Shown here: positions 6,051 through 13,012 of the stretch, piece by piece
Layout: every line of letters starts with the position of its first letter
Position numbering within the stretch: the first letter of the stretch is position 1
From: Candidatus Saccharibacteria bacterium UBA6575
GTDB taxonomy: Bacteria; Patescibacteriota; Saccharimonadia; Saccharimonadales; Saccharimonadaceae
DNA: 17,557 nucleotides
NCBI GenBank assembly: GCA_002434005.1
Contig: DJJF01000019.1
Span: 2,307-19,863 of the forward strand
Direction: 5' to 3'
Program-made: the position numbers and the translations under genes
Notes under the pieces: model-generated
What the model was told of the DNA's origin: nothing
The model's input: only the letters and a program-made list of their open reading frames with translations
Databases searched by the model: none

Positions 6051-6506
6051 TTACTCCACTCGCCTCGCGAAAAGCTCTTCTGTCTCGCGCATAAAAATCT
6101 CTGTCACTTTCGGCCCTACGCCAAATAGCTTCTGCAATCGCTTACTGAATTGCTCTTCGCTTTCGCTATATTCGTACATTAGCATCAGCGAGCCGTCGTA
6201 ATCACGTATCAATTGGCGCATGCATTCCTGCAGTCCGCGGGCGGTGCTGTCTGCATAGCGCGTGTACTTACCTTCGTATAGCAGGCCGACCAACATGCGA
6301 CGGCTGGCATCTTGGATTGACCATGGAGTATCGAGATTAGCTTCGATGAATAACCGCCATGTCGCAACGGCAACCGTAGACTGCAATGGCTTTCCGAATA
6401 AGTAACACAACAGGAACCAGCGGAACATATCGACATCTCCGCTGGTTACATCCAAATCGTAGTGGCTGGCGTAGTGGACCGGTCGTTCGCGTTTCGTCTT
6501 TGCCAT
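6051..6506 (-). CDS. helix-hairpin-helix (HhH/DNA-glycosylase-like) protein
   Basis: The product is 151 aa from ATG 6506, which lies 1 nt after the TAA of the PfpI-like gene (TAAaATG); a longer open frame upstream overlaps that gene and is not used. The protein is helical. A FRWFLLCYLFGKPLQ segment (28-42) is followed by a middle region (MLVGLLYEGKYTRY, 71-84) and a C-terminal helix-hairpin-helix, QKLFGVGPKVTEIFMRE (125-141), the DNA-backbone-binding motif of the endonuclease III/HhH-GPD superfamily. There are no clear iron-sulphur cysteines and the classic catalytic Asp/Lys pair cannot be placed with certainty. It probably binds or repairs DNA and is co-translated with the DJ-1/PfpI protein, which belongs to a family linked to repair of glycated molecules. 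Confidence 0.75.
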   Translation of the reverse strand: MAKTKRERPVHYASHYDLDVTSGDVDMFRWFLLCYLFGKPLQSTVAVATWRLFIEANLDTPWSIQDASRRMLVGLLYEGKYTRYADSTARGLQECMRQLIRDYDGSLMLMYEYSESEEQFSKRLQKLFGVGPKVTEIFMRETEELFARRVE

Positions 6507-6507
6507 T

Positions 6508-7059
6508 TTACGCGGTTTGTTCGTCGTGTTCGCCTTCTGCGAATTCTTCGATCGCTTTAGCAGTGAACGCCGGAATATCATCTGGCTTTCGGCTAGTCAC
6601 CAGGCCTTGATCGGTCACGACCTTTTCATCTACCCAGTTGGCGCCGGCATTCGTAAGATCGGTCTTGAGGCTTGGCCACGAGGTGACTTTACGGTCACGA
6701 ACCACGTCAGCTTCGATTAAAAGCCACGGCGCATGGCAGATTGCCGCCACAGGTTTGTGCAGTTCAAAGAAATTACGTACGAATGTAACGGCTTCGGGTA
6801 CAGTACGCATGACATCCGGGTTGTGTACGCCACCGGGTAGCAATAGGCCATCGAACTCGTCTGCGGTAACCTCGTCAACCGATTTATCGACGCTAATTTC
6901 AGTACCGTTCTTGCCCTCAATCGTATCTTTGTCATTTGAGATGATCGTAACGATTGCGCCGGCTTCGCGCACGCCCTCAAGAGGTTTCGTCAATTCGTCG
7001 TCTTCAAATCCGTCGGTCGCCAGTAAAGCGATAGTCTTGCCATTCAGTGATTCAGCCAT
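6508..7059 (-). CDS. DJ-1/PfpI family protein (deglycase/stress protein-like)
   Basis: Members of this superfamily act as deglycases or glyoxalase III-like enzymes that handle methylglyoxal adducts, or as class-I amidotransferase-like stress proteins. The 183-aa length is typical for the PfpI/YhbO/general-stress-protein-18 branch. Visible are the N-terminal strand KTIALLATDGFEDDEL with the conserved Glu 19, LLLPGGVHNPD (72-82), the nucleophile elbow AICHAPW (106-112; Cys 108, His 109), and the late motif VTSWPSLKTDLTNAGA. The active-site Cys, His and Glu are all present. The start is fixed by AGGAGG upstream of ATG 7059. It is the first gene of a two-gene unit with the HhH protein. Confidence 0.9.
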   Translation of the reverse strand: MAESLNGKTIALLATDGFEDDELTKPLEGVREAGAIVTIISNDKDTIEGKNGTEISVDKSVDEVTADEFDGLLLPGGVHNPDVMRTVPEAVTFVRNFFELHKPVAAICHAPWLLIEADVVRDRKVTSWPSLKTDLTNAGANWVDEKVVTDQGLVTSRKPDDIPAFTAKAIEEFAEGEHDEQTA

Positions 7060-7090
7060 AGATCCTCCTATTAGTTAGGTACTTTACCTA
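7060..7090 (-). promoter_or_regulatory. ribosome site and inverted repeat upstream of the PfpI-like gene
   Basis: On the minus strand AGGAGG lies a few bases before ATG 7059. Farther up, TAGGTA (7076-7081) and TACCTA (7085-7090) form a 6-bp inverted repeat with a 3-nt centre and nearly symmetric flanks, a possible operator or promoter element. The TAAAGT within it could be a -10 box. Confidence 0.35.
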
Positions 7091-7138
7091 CTTTAGAAGT
7101 AATTGTGTTGGTTGGCTGTAAGGTTAGTTACAGTTGGG

Positions 7139-8107
7139 CTACTTAGCCAACAATTTCATCGCGAGCGTCTCATCTTTTGAGATATATTTCGGCGGTTTCA
7201 TGTTCTTTACCGTCTCGTACACCTCCGAAATACCGTCGGAACTTTCGTAGGTCTCGAATATTCTTGGATCGATGTAACTACTCTTGGCGATAGCTGGTGT
7301 GTTGCCAAGTTTTTTTGCTACCCGCTTAATACAATCCGTCATGGCCTTTTTGCGAGCAGACTTGGTTTCAGCGCGGGTTTCACGCGCTAACTCTACAGCC
7401 GCAAGTAGTGTGCCGCCCCATGTGCGAAAATCTTTGGCAGAATAATCATCACCCATGATGTGCTTGATATATTCGTTCACATCGCTGGACGTAAGGTTGT
7501 GTAACTTCCCTTTTTTGTCGTAATAGCGGAACAATTCGTAGCCGGGCATGTCATCAAGCTTCTTAACGATACCTGCAATCTGCTCGTCACTAATTACTTT
7601 GTGATGTTCTTGGCCGCTTTTCCCCACAAAATCAAAAATTGCCTTACCTCGTTCAACTGTCAGGTGTTTTGAGCGAAGTGTCGTTAGCCCGTATGTCTTG
7701 TTGGATCGGGCGTACGAGTTATTACCAACCCTAAAGTACTCTTGATCCATGAGCGTCACTGCCGCAGCCGTGACTTTGCGTTTATCGAACCGCCACCGTT
7801 TCAAATCTTTCTTAACTTGCCTACGAAGCATGGGCAAGTTTTCGGCAAATCTGGTAATGCGATCGAATTTGGCAGCCTCCTGTTTTGCCGTATGAGCCGC
7901 ACTATAAATGTACTGCTTGCGACCGTTAGCGTCATATCCTGTTGCTTGCACTTTTGCTTTTTCGTTCACAGAAATTTGCACATCTGTCCATGCCGGAGGA
8001 ATCGCCAAACCAGCCACTCGTGACACGGTTGACTTATCTACCTTCTTACCTCTCAGCGTATAGCTGAACCCTTTCCCCCGCTTAGCTCGTTCTATGTAGC
8101 TACTCAT
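7139..8107 (-). CDS. DNA topoisomerase IB (poxvirus-like)
   Basis: Type IB topoisomerases relax supercoils by nicking one strand through a 3'-phosphotyrosine. The 322-aa length matches bacterial enzymes of the vaccinia type. Landmarks are the N-terminal substrate domain (SYTLRGKKV, LAIPPAWTDVQIS, YDANGRKQYIYS), FRVGNNSYA (Arg 126), YGLTTLRSKH (139-148), KDFRTWGGTLLA (Arg 228) and the nucleophile Tyr 278 in SSYIDPRI. All main catalytic positions appear present. The ATG at 8107 has an AAGGAG box and overlaps the end of the DUF4385 gene by 8 bp. It closes the operon exonuclease/GIY-YIG, DUF4385, topoisomerase, which points to a DNA topology or repair setting. Confidence 0.95.
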   Translation of the reverse strand: MSSYIERAKRGKGFSYTLRGKKVDKSTVSRVAGLAIPPAWTDVQISVNEKAKVQATGYDANGRKQYIYSAAHTAKQEAAKFDRITRFAENLPMLRRQVKKDLKRWRFDKRKVTAAAVTLMDQEYFRVGNNSYARSNKTYGLTTLRSKHLTVERGKAIFDFVGKSGQEHHKVISDEQIAGIVKKLDDMPGYELFRYYDKKGKLHNLTSSDVNEYIKHIMGDDYSAKDFRTWGGTLLAAVELARETRAETKSARKKAMTDCIKRVAKKLGNTPAIAKSSYIDPRIFETYESSDGISEVYETVKNMKPPKYISKDETLAMKLLAK

Positions 8108-8597
8108 ATTTCTCCTTGTGCTCGGCCATTCTCTGCTTATATTCAGAATCTTCTTTTACCTTGACGTAATACCCATAAAATATGCGGGCCGATTCGGCCT
8201 TTACGGGGTCTTCCTTGCTTCGCGGAAGCTCTTTGCGACCATGTGCACCACTGATGCCTTTCTTATCTGCAGGTACTGGGCCGTCGTACTTCTTGCCACC
8301 CTTGTGGTTTGCGTATCGCCGTGACCTTGTGTAGCCCATTTGCAGGAACTTACGCGCCATATCCATGCCCACGAAATCGCCATGGTTAGAGTAATTTTGA
8401 AACATAGAATAGATTTTTTCTGCGGAAATTTTCGCTTTTTCTGGTGTTGCAAATTTCCAGTGTGGCAAAATTTCACTTTTATAGGGTTCAGCAGTCAGCA
8501 CACCCATTTCACCACGGCCGATTCGGTATTTTTCGGGATGTGTGCGAAAATCAACACCGCGATACGCATCTGCGAAGGTACTGCTAGACTGAGCCAT
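8100..8597 (-). CDS. DUF4385 family protein
   Basis: The product is 165 aa from ATG 8597. The frame is open farther upstream, but the preceding residues are coded within the exonuclease gene and do not look like the family. Conserved stretches of DUF4385 are clear: YRIGRGEMGVLTAEPYKSEI (24-43), PHWKF, the helix with AEKIYSMF, DFVGMDMARKFLQMG (74-88) and YTRSRRYANHKGGKKY (89-104), followed by a Lys/Glu-rich tail. The basic, Arg/Lys-rich core suggests nucleic-acid contact, but the function is not known. It overlaps the exonuclease gene by 14 bp and topoisomerase IB by 8 bp, so the three are surely co-translated. Confidence 0.8.
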   Translation of the reverse strand: MAQSSSTFADAYRGVDFRTHPEKYRIGRGEMGVLTAEPYKSEILPHWKFATPEKAKISAEKIYSMFQNYSNHGDFVGMDMARKFLQMGYTRSRRYANHKGGKKYDGPVPADKKGISGAHGRKELPRSKEDPVKAESARIFYGYYVKVKEDSEYKQRMAEHKEKYE

Positions 8598-9954
8598 AAC
8601 CAACGACTCGCTGAGCATTCTCGCGAAGGAACCGCTTAATGATTTTATACTCATCGACATCGAATGTTGGTTCTGATGAATCATATATCTGGTCACCGTC
8701 ACCATTTATATAGCCCCGAATAATCCAGTTATCAATAATTACCTGCTCACCCGCCGCATTTACTGGCACGGCTATTGCTGAATTATATGGCCAGGCTGCG
8801 ATCTTATGATGCTCGAGCGCCAGCTCAAAGCGGCGATTATATAATTCTGGAGATTCTTCGCCGACACATGCTCCGCGGCAACGACCAAGGCTATACGAAA
8901 AGCACGCACCATTACCTTTTTCTATACCCATTAATATTGGGCAAAGTTCAAAGGTACGCGTGAGCTCCAAAATGCGTGACTTTGCCTTGGTTCGAGTTGG
9001 GTATACTCCATATACTCGGGCTAGGTCAGTATTGAGATCAATTTGCCCCGACTGTACTTTGAGTGTCGCGTAGCCATCTACCTTGTCCTTCATAAGCAAC
9101 GCGTAGCGTGAGATACGTCTGAGCTGGCGGTTAAACAGTGGTTGAAGTTCTTTGACTAACTTTGACTCAAGTACTAATGCAGCGAGCTCACTGCCAGTAG
9201 GAATTGTTTCTACGTGATGTACGGTTCCAGAAATTTTTACTTCACGAGCCGACGTGTCGCGAAAGTGCGATAATATGCGATTTTTCAATGTAACGCTTTT
9301 GCCGACATACATCGGTTGGCCTACTTCATCCTTGAATATATATACACCAGGAACATTGCCGATTGATTCGAGCTCTTCGACATCTAAATTCGGAGGGAGA
9401 TACTGGGTGCGAAGTTGTCTTTCAACCATTTGATTAAATAATTCTTTACCATGTTGATCAAAAGCTAGCTCAGCGAAGTATTTAATGGCATGCGCGTCCG
9501 CTAGCGCGCGGTGACGATCGAGTACTGGTATATCATGTCGTTCGATCAACTTAGCCAAACTGTGCCCGTGCTCAAGGCGATACAATGCTCGGCTCAAACG
9601 TACGGTGCACAATAATTTTGGCGAAAACGTCATGCCAAGTTGAGCAAATTCCATTTTTAAGAACGAGTAATCGAATCGCACGTTGTGCGCAATGAAAACT
9701 GCTCCGTTCAAAATGTCACTTAATTCGTCCGCGATATCATTGAACCTTGGTGCGCCTTTTATATCACCTGAGGTAATACCAGTGATACGCGTTATATTGG
9801 ACGGTATGTATGTTTCAGGATCAACTAGCGTTGAAAATTCCCGGCTCGAACCATCCGGCTCAACCCGAATCGCAGCGACTTCGAGCACACGACTCGAGCG
9901 CGCACTACCCCCAGTCGTTTCGATGTCTACATAGACGACAGGAAACTCATACAT
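8584..9954 (-). CDS. DEDDh exonuclease fused to UvrC/Cho-type GIY-YIG nuclease
   Basis: The protein is 456 aa with two nuclease domains. Residues 1-170 are a DnaQ-like 3'-5' exonuclease: YVDIETTG (Asp 10, Glu 12), AHNVRFDYSF (Asp 95) and HRALADAHA (His 148, Asp 153) give the complete DEDDh set. Residues about 198-280 are a GIY-YIG domain as in UvrC and Cho: GVYIFKDEVGQPMYVGKS (203-220), Arg 226 and Glu 263 in the VLESKLVKELQPLFN segment. A later Cys cluster (CFSYSLGRCRGAC) matches the UvrC segment that follows the nuclease domain. This architecture is known from actinobacterial exonuclease/Cho-like fusions and implies incision and trimming of damaged DNA. It lacks the UvrC C-terminal endonuclease domain. 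It is first in the operon with DUF4385 and topoisomerase IB. Confidence 0.9.
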   Translation of the reverse strand: MYEFPVVYVDIETTGGSARSSRVLEVAAIRVEPDGSSREFSTLVDPETYIPSNITRITGITSGDIKGAPRFNDIADELSDILNGAVFIAHNVRFDYSFLKMEFAQLGMTFSPKLLCTVRLSRALYRLEHGHSLAKLIERHDIPVLDRHRALADAHAIKYFAELAFDQHGKELFNQMVERQLRTQYLPPNLDVEELESIGNVPGVYIFKDEVGQPMYVGKSVTLKNRILSHFRDTSAREVKISGTVHHVETIPTGSELAALVLESKLVKELQPLFNRQLRRISRYALLMKDKVDGYATLKVQSGQIDLNTDLARVYGVYPTRTKAKSRILELTRTFELCPILMGIEKGNGACFSYSLGRCRGACVGEESPELYNRRFELALEHHKIAAWPYNSAIAVPVNAAGEQVIIDNWIIRGYINGDGDQIYDSSEPTFDVDEYKIIKRFLRENAQRVVGYGSV

Positions 9955-9968
9955 TACCTACTATTATA
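9955..9968 (-). promoter_or_regulatory. -10 box of the exonuclease operon (near-leaderless)
   Basis: On the minus strand TATAAT (9963-9968) lies 8 nt before ATG 9954. There is no Shine-Dalgarno at a normal distance and no clear -35. Confidence 0.5.
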
Positions 9969-10050
9969 CGCTGATAGTGTCTTTGATAAGGGTTATAACA
10001 CTATGTTAGATATGTCACGGAGGATGTTGGGCAATGTAGCTACAGTGGAT

Positions 10051-10084
10051 ATTAGGGAAGATACCCTACCTAATGCGAAAGGAG
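10051..10084 (+). promoter_or_regulatory. ribosome site of the repeat-protein gene with a small alternative hairpin upstream
   Basis: AAAGGAG (10078-10084) lies 7 nt before ATG 10092. Just before it, TAGGG (10053-10057) can pair with CCCTA (10064-10068), or ATTAGG (10051-10056) with CCTAAT (10069-10074). The two foldings exclude each other. The leader is therefore long, unlike those of most neighbours. Confidence 0.35.
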
Positions 10085-10091
10085 CAATGTA

Positions 10092-10652
10092 ATGAGTACA
10101 TTCACTACAGCAACTGACACAAAGAAGAAATTTACGATTGCCGGACTCGCAGCCGCAGCAGCAACAGTAGCCGTAATGACAGTAGGTATGTCAGCGAGCG
10201 CACTAGACAATCTCAATCTTGGTACCGGCCTGAGCTCAACCGATGGCGATGAGTCAAGCAGTCTTGGCGTACGCCTGGCGAGTGAAGATGACCTGGAGAA
10301 CCTTGGTCTTGGTGTAAATGCCATGAATAAAGACGGTGACGAGTGGCAACAGCTCGGTACGACTATCGAAGCAACAGACGACCTTGAAAATCTGTCTACT
10401 GCGGTCAACGCCGAAAATTGGGATGGTGACGAGTCGCAAGCACTTCACACCGGTGTTACTACAACCGACACACTCGAAAATGTGAGTGCGGGCTTAAATG
10501 GTCAAACAACCGATGGCAACGACTCAAGCAGTCTTGGCGGTAACCTTGCAACCACAGATTACCTTGAAACTGTTACTGGTAGCGTAATGGGTGCAAGCCG
10601 CGACGGTGACGAAAGCAATAACTTTGGTATTGGCTTTAGCTTCGACGAATAG
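10092..10652 (+). CDS. secreted protein made of five 30-residue DGDE repeats
   Basis: The protein is 186 aa with a strong ribosome site. Residues 11-37 look like a Sec signal peptide or anchor (KKK, then an Ala/Val-rich core, ending SASA), with likely cleavage near 37. All the rest, 38-186, is five tandem units starting LDN or LEN: 38-67, 68-97, 98-127, 128-157 and 158-186 (29 residues). Each has a D-G-D/N-E/D centre at unit position about 14 (TDGDESSS, KDGDEWQQ, WDGDESQA, TDGNDSSS, RDGDESNN), flanked by short alternating Leu/Gly strands and ending in Asp. The product is very acidic. A repeated beta-hairpin or solenoid with Ca-binding turns is plausible but inferred. No LPXTG or other wall-sorting signal is seen. 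No known family recognised. Monocistronic, closed by a terminator. Confidence 0.85.
   Translation: MSTFTTATDTKKKFTIAGLAAAAATVAVMTVGMSASALDNLNLGTGLSSTDGDESSSLGVRLASEDDLENLGLGVNAMNKDGDEWQQLGTTIEATDDLENLSTAVNAENWDGDESQALHTGVTTTDTLENVSAGLNGQTTDGNDSSSLGGNLATTDYLETVTGSVMGASRDGDESNNFGIGFSFDE
10203..10649 (+). repeat. five tandem 90-bp coding repeats
   Basis: The units begin at 10203, 10293, 10383, 10473 and 10563, each exactly 90 bp except the last (87 bp before the stop). The DNA of the units has diverged while the period is kept without any indel, so the protein spacing appears to be under selection. Confidence 0.85.
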
Positions 10653-10682
10653 TCAATATTTAAGAGTAAAATCTAGTCACCC

Positions 10683-10712
10683 TGATACGCCCGCACCTAT
10701 GCGGGCGTATCA
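10683..10712 (+). terminator. intrinsic-type terminator hairpin after the repeat-protein gene
   Basis: A perfect 13-bp stem (10683-10695 with 10700-10712) with loop CCTA has a GC-rich core (CGCCCGCA/TGCGGGCG). The following T-tract is short (TTTG). The next gene's -10 box begins 5 nt later. Confidence 0.7.
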
Positions 10713-10717
10713 TTTGA

Positions 10718-10733
10718 TATGATTATTCTGATG
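10718..10733 (+). promoter_or_regulatory. -10 box placed for a leaderless ATG start
   Basis: TATGAT at 10718-10723 is followed by 7 nt and ATG 10731. No ribosome site or clear -35 is seen. Confidence 0.4.
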
Positions 10734-11327
10734 AAAGTTCGGCATATGCGAAGCTACCTAGCGCGAATACTTGTAGCAATCGGCTATTTTTCGGTTGTTA
10801 CGCAGTACTTTTGGATGCTGCTGATCGTACTACCTGGATTAATAGAGAGCGGTATCCTCGACACGCTTTTTAGTTCTGATCAGCCAAAGGTTCCAGTGTT
10901 TGAGCTGCCACCGATAGAAATGTCGCCACTCGTATGGATGTGTATTGCTATTATTATGGCAGGTCTGCTTATTGGAACTGTGATCGCGATCGTCCGCACG
11001 CCGAAGTCAGTTTTACATGCTGGCGATTTGATCGTACACGGCACCGTACATAAAGCTGTGCCCGTCATAACTCGACACCAAAAGGTCTCTAAAAAACGTC
11101 GCCTCCAGTTAGATCACCGCGCGGTCCTAGCTACTCAAATGCTCTTAGCTCTTATTCCACTGATCCTGAGCTTATTCTTGCCAGAAATAAAAGATGTTTC
11201 TAAAGAAGTAGTGCTGATCGTGTCAGCACTACTTGCGGTTCTGAGTGTTGCCGCATTTACGGCATCGTGGTTTATTACTCCTGTAAAAACTACTTCGCGA
11301 ACTCTGTCGCGCGCGTCTCGCGAATAA
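10731..11327 (+). CDS. four-helix membrane protein of unknown function
   Basis: The product is 198 aa from ATG 10731, chosen because it lies 7 nt after a TATGAT box; an ATG at 10719, within that box, and one at 10746 are also in frame. Hydrophobic segments lie at about 12-35, 66-88, 131-150 and 159-183. The loop between helices 2 and 3 (90-130) is basic (KVSKKRRLQLDHR), which puts it, and both ends, in the cytoplasm by the positive-inside rule. No catalytic motif is seen and no family is recognised. Its last 38 bp overlap the end of rny on the other strand, so the Ser/Arg-rich tail (TTSRTLSRASRE) is coded opposite the conserved RNase Y C-terminus. Confidence 0.7.
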   Translation: MKVRHMRSYLARILVAIGYFSVVTQYFWMLLIVLPGLIESGILDTLFSSDQPKVPVFELPPIEMSPLVWMCIAIIMAGLLIGTVIAIVRTPKSVLHAGDLIVHGTVHKAVPVITRHQKVSKKRRLQLDHRAVLATQMLLALIPLILSLFLPEIKDVSKEVVLIVSALLAVLSVAAFTASWFITPVKTTSRTLSRASRE

Positions 11328-12777
11328 CGTTCACTTTGATTGTCCCTGGGTACTGCATAGTACTCTCAATTTTGTTCGCAATATCACGAGCGAGCTTAAT
11401 ACTTGAAAGATCATCAACTCGCTCAGGCTTTACGATCACTCGTACTTCGCGCCCAGCAGAAATGGCGTATGCTTTGTCGATACCGTCAAAGCTGACTGCG
11501 ATATTTTCGAGGTCACGCATACGCTCCGAGAAGTTCTCAGCAGATATATTACGCGCACCTGGACGAGCAGCCGACGCGGCGTCGACAACTCGCACAACCA
11601 GCGCCTCGGGCGTCGTTGCCTCGATATCGTCATGATGCGCTTCAATGGCGTGCACAATATCATCAGTCATGCCGTACTTCCGTGCCAGCTCTGCGCCAAT
11701 ATGGTGGTGCTTGCCTTCTATCTTGTGTGTCACTGCCTTACCCACGTCGTGAAGCAGGGTTGCGATCTTTGCCACACGAACATTCGCACCGATTTCTTCG
11801 GCGATCATTCCCGCAATGTGCGCCATTTCAGTAGAGTGCATAAGGACATTCTGGCCGTAACTGGTACGGAACTTTAGTTCACCGAGAAGACGCAACATTT
11901 CTTTTGGAATGCCCACCACGCCTACTTCGCGTGCCGCATCCTCACCTGCTCGGTCGATTTCTTTCTCAATCTGCTTTTGCGCTTTCGCGACAACCTCTTC
12001 AATGCGTCCTGGATGAATACGTCCGTCTTTCATCAGCATTTCAAGTGTCAAACGAGCTACTTGACGACGTACAGGATCGAAACTACTCATAACAACCATA
12101 CCCGGGGTGTCGTCCACTAAGATATCAACGCCGGTGGCGCGCTGTAGGCTCTGAATGTTCCGGCCTTCTTTACCGATGATCCGACCTTTCATCTCATCGT
12201 CGGTCAGCTTAATTGCTGTAACAGTTCGCTCAGCCGTAACCTCGGAACTCATTCGTTCCATTGCGGTTACTAAGATTGTTGCAGCCCGCTCATCGGCGTC
12301 GTGCATAGCATCTTTTTGCAACTTATCTACTAAGCCGATCAAGTCGTGCTTGATATCACGCTCGGTCATCTGCATGAGCTTTTCAGCAGCGTCTTTCTTC
12401 TTTAGCCCAGCAATTTTTTCAAGCTTCTCTTGCTGCTTTGTTCGGATTTCTCGCACCTCACCTTTGAGCTCCTCGACTTCGTCTTCATGAGCGCGAAGTT
12501 TTTCGGCTCGCTTGTCGAGCTCATCAAGTTTACGGTCAAGTGCAGTCTCACGATCAGCCAAACGGTCTTCTGTCTTTTTCCATTCCTTGCGACGCTCTTT
12601 CTCTATCTCGAGAGCTTCGTCTTTTGCCTTTAGAACAATGTCACCAGCTTTTGATTTAGCATTGGCTAAATCCTTCTCAATTTTATTAGCTGCATTGGTC
12701 TTAGCCTGGCGGTCGTACACGACTTTTCCGCCGGCACCAAGAAGCACACCGACTGCCGCGATGATGACTTCTAGCAT
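11290..12777 (-). CDS. rny: ribonuclease Y
   Basis: RNase Y is a membrane-anchored endoribonuclease that starts mRNA decay. The 495-aa protein is complete: an N-terminal membrane helix (about 3-20), a long charged coiled coil (about 25-140), a KH RNA-binding domain with GRIIGKEGRNIQSLQ (198-212), and an HD catalytic domain with His 314, the His-Asp pair in LLHDVGKA (343-344), a HHHIGAELA segment (357-365) and Asp 399. The C-terminus IRETRATEFAK is the usual family ending. It is slightly shorter than the common 520 residues. AGGA a few bases before ATG 12777 fixes the start. It lies downstream of tsaB, separated by about 235 nt, with its own candidate promoter in that gap. Confidence 0.97.
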   Translation of the reverse strand: MLEVIIAAVGVLLGAGGKVVYDRQAKTNAANKIEKDLANAKSKAGDIVLKAKDEALEIEKERRKEWKKTEDRLADRETALDRKLDELDKRAEKLRAHEDEVEELKGEVREIRTKQQEKLEKIAGLKKKDAAEKLMQMTERDIKHDLIGLVDKLQKDAMHDADERAATILVTAMERMSSEVTAERTVTAIKLTDDEMKGRIIGKEGRNIQSLQRATGVDILVDDTPGMVVMSSFDPVRRQVARLTLEMLMKDGRIHPGRIEEVVAKAQKQIEKEIDRAGEDAAREVGVVGIPKEMLRLLGELKFRTSYGQNVLMHSTEMAHIAGMIAEEIGANVRVAKIATLLHDVGKAVTHKIEGKHHHIGAELARKYGMTDDIVHAIEAHHDDIEATTPEALVVRVVDAASAARPGARNISAENFSERMRDLENIAVSFDGIDKAYAISAGREVRVIVKPERVDDLSSIKLARDIANKIESTMQYPGTIKVNVIRETRATEFAK

Positions 12778-13012
12778 ACGCTTTGTCCTTTCTTACACGC
12801 TCTTTTAGCGAGATCCCGAACCTCGTTATGTAAGGAAAGTATGTGAATGGAAACGTTTTTTAGGGGTAGTTACCAGTTGTTGAAACTGTACGTTCTTCAA
12901 ATGACGAATCGGGAATTTAGGATAAGAGCGCGTATAGTATCAAAATTTTCAAAATTGCTTAAACTATGTAAAAGCTGCTTCTATTGTAGCCTGCTCGGTA
13001 AACGATGCGCAA
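12778..13012 (-). promoter_or_regulatory. rny upstream region with a candidate promoter
   Basis: This 235-nt A/T-rich gap on the minus strand has a TACTAT box (12934-12939) that could serve as a -10, giving a leader of about 150 nt before rny; no convincing -35 is seen. The end of the leader has AGGA before the ATG. I see no protein gene or strong terminator here. A long leader before rny would allow RNA-level control, but none is shown. Confidence 0.3.

Noticed and set aside
6638..7078. Plus-strand ORF of 146 codons
   Set aside because: It is antisense to the PfpI-like gene, whose active-site motifs are intact; the translation is Ser/Thr/Pro-rich low complexity typical of a shadow frame.
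7116..7133. Hairpin CTGTAA/TTACAG after topoisomerase IB as a terminator
   Set aside because: The stem is only 6 bp, A/T-rich, and has no T-tract on the minus strand; too weak to call.
12155..12490. Plus-strand ORF of 111 codons
   Set aside because: It is a shadow of the rny coiled-coil and KH region; Ser/Phe-rich and without a ribosome site.
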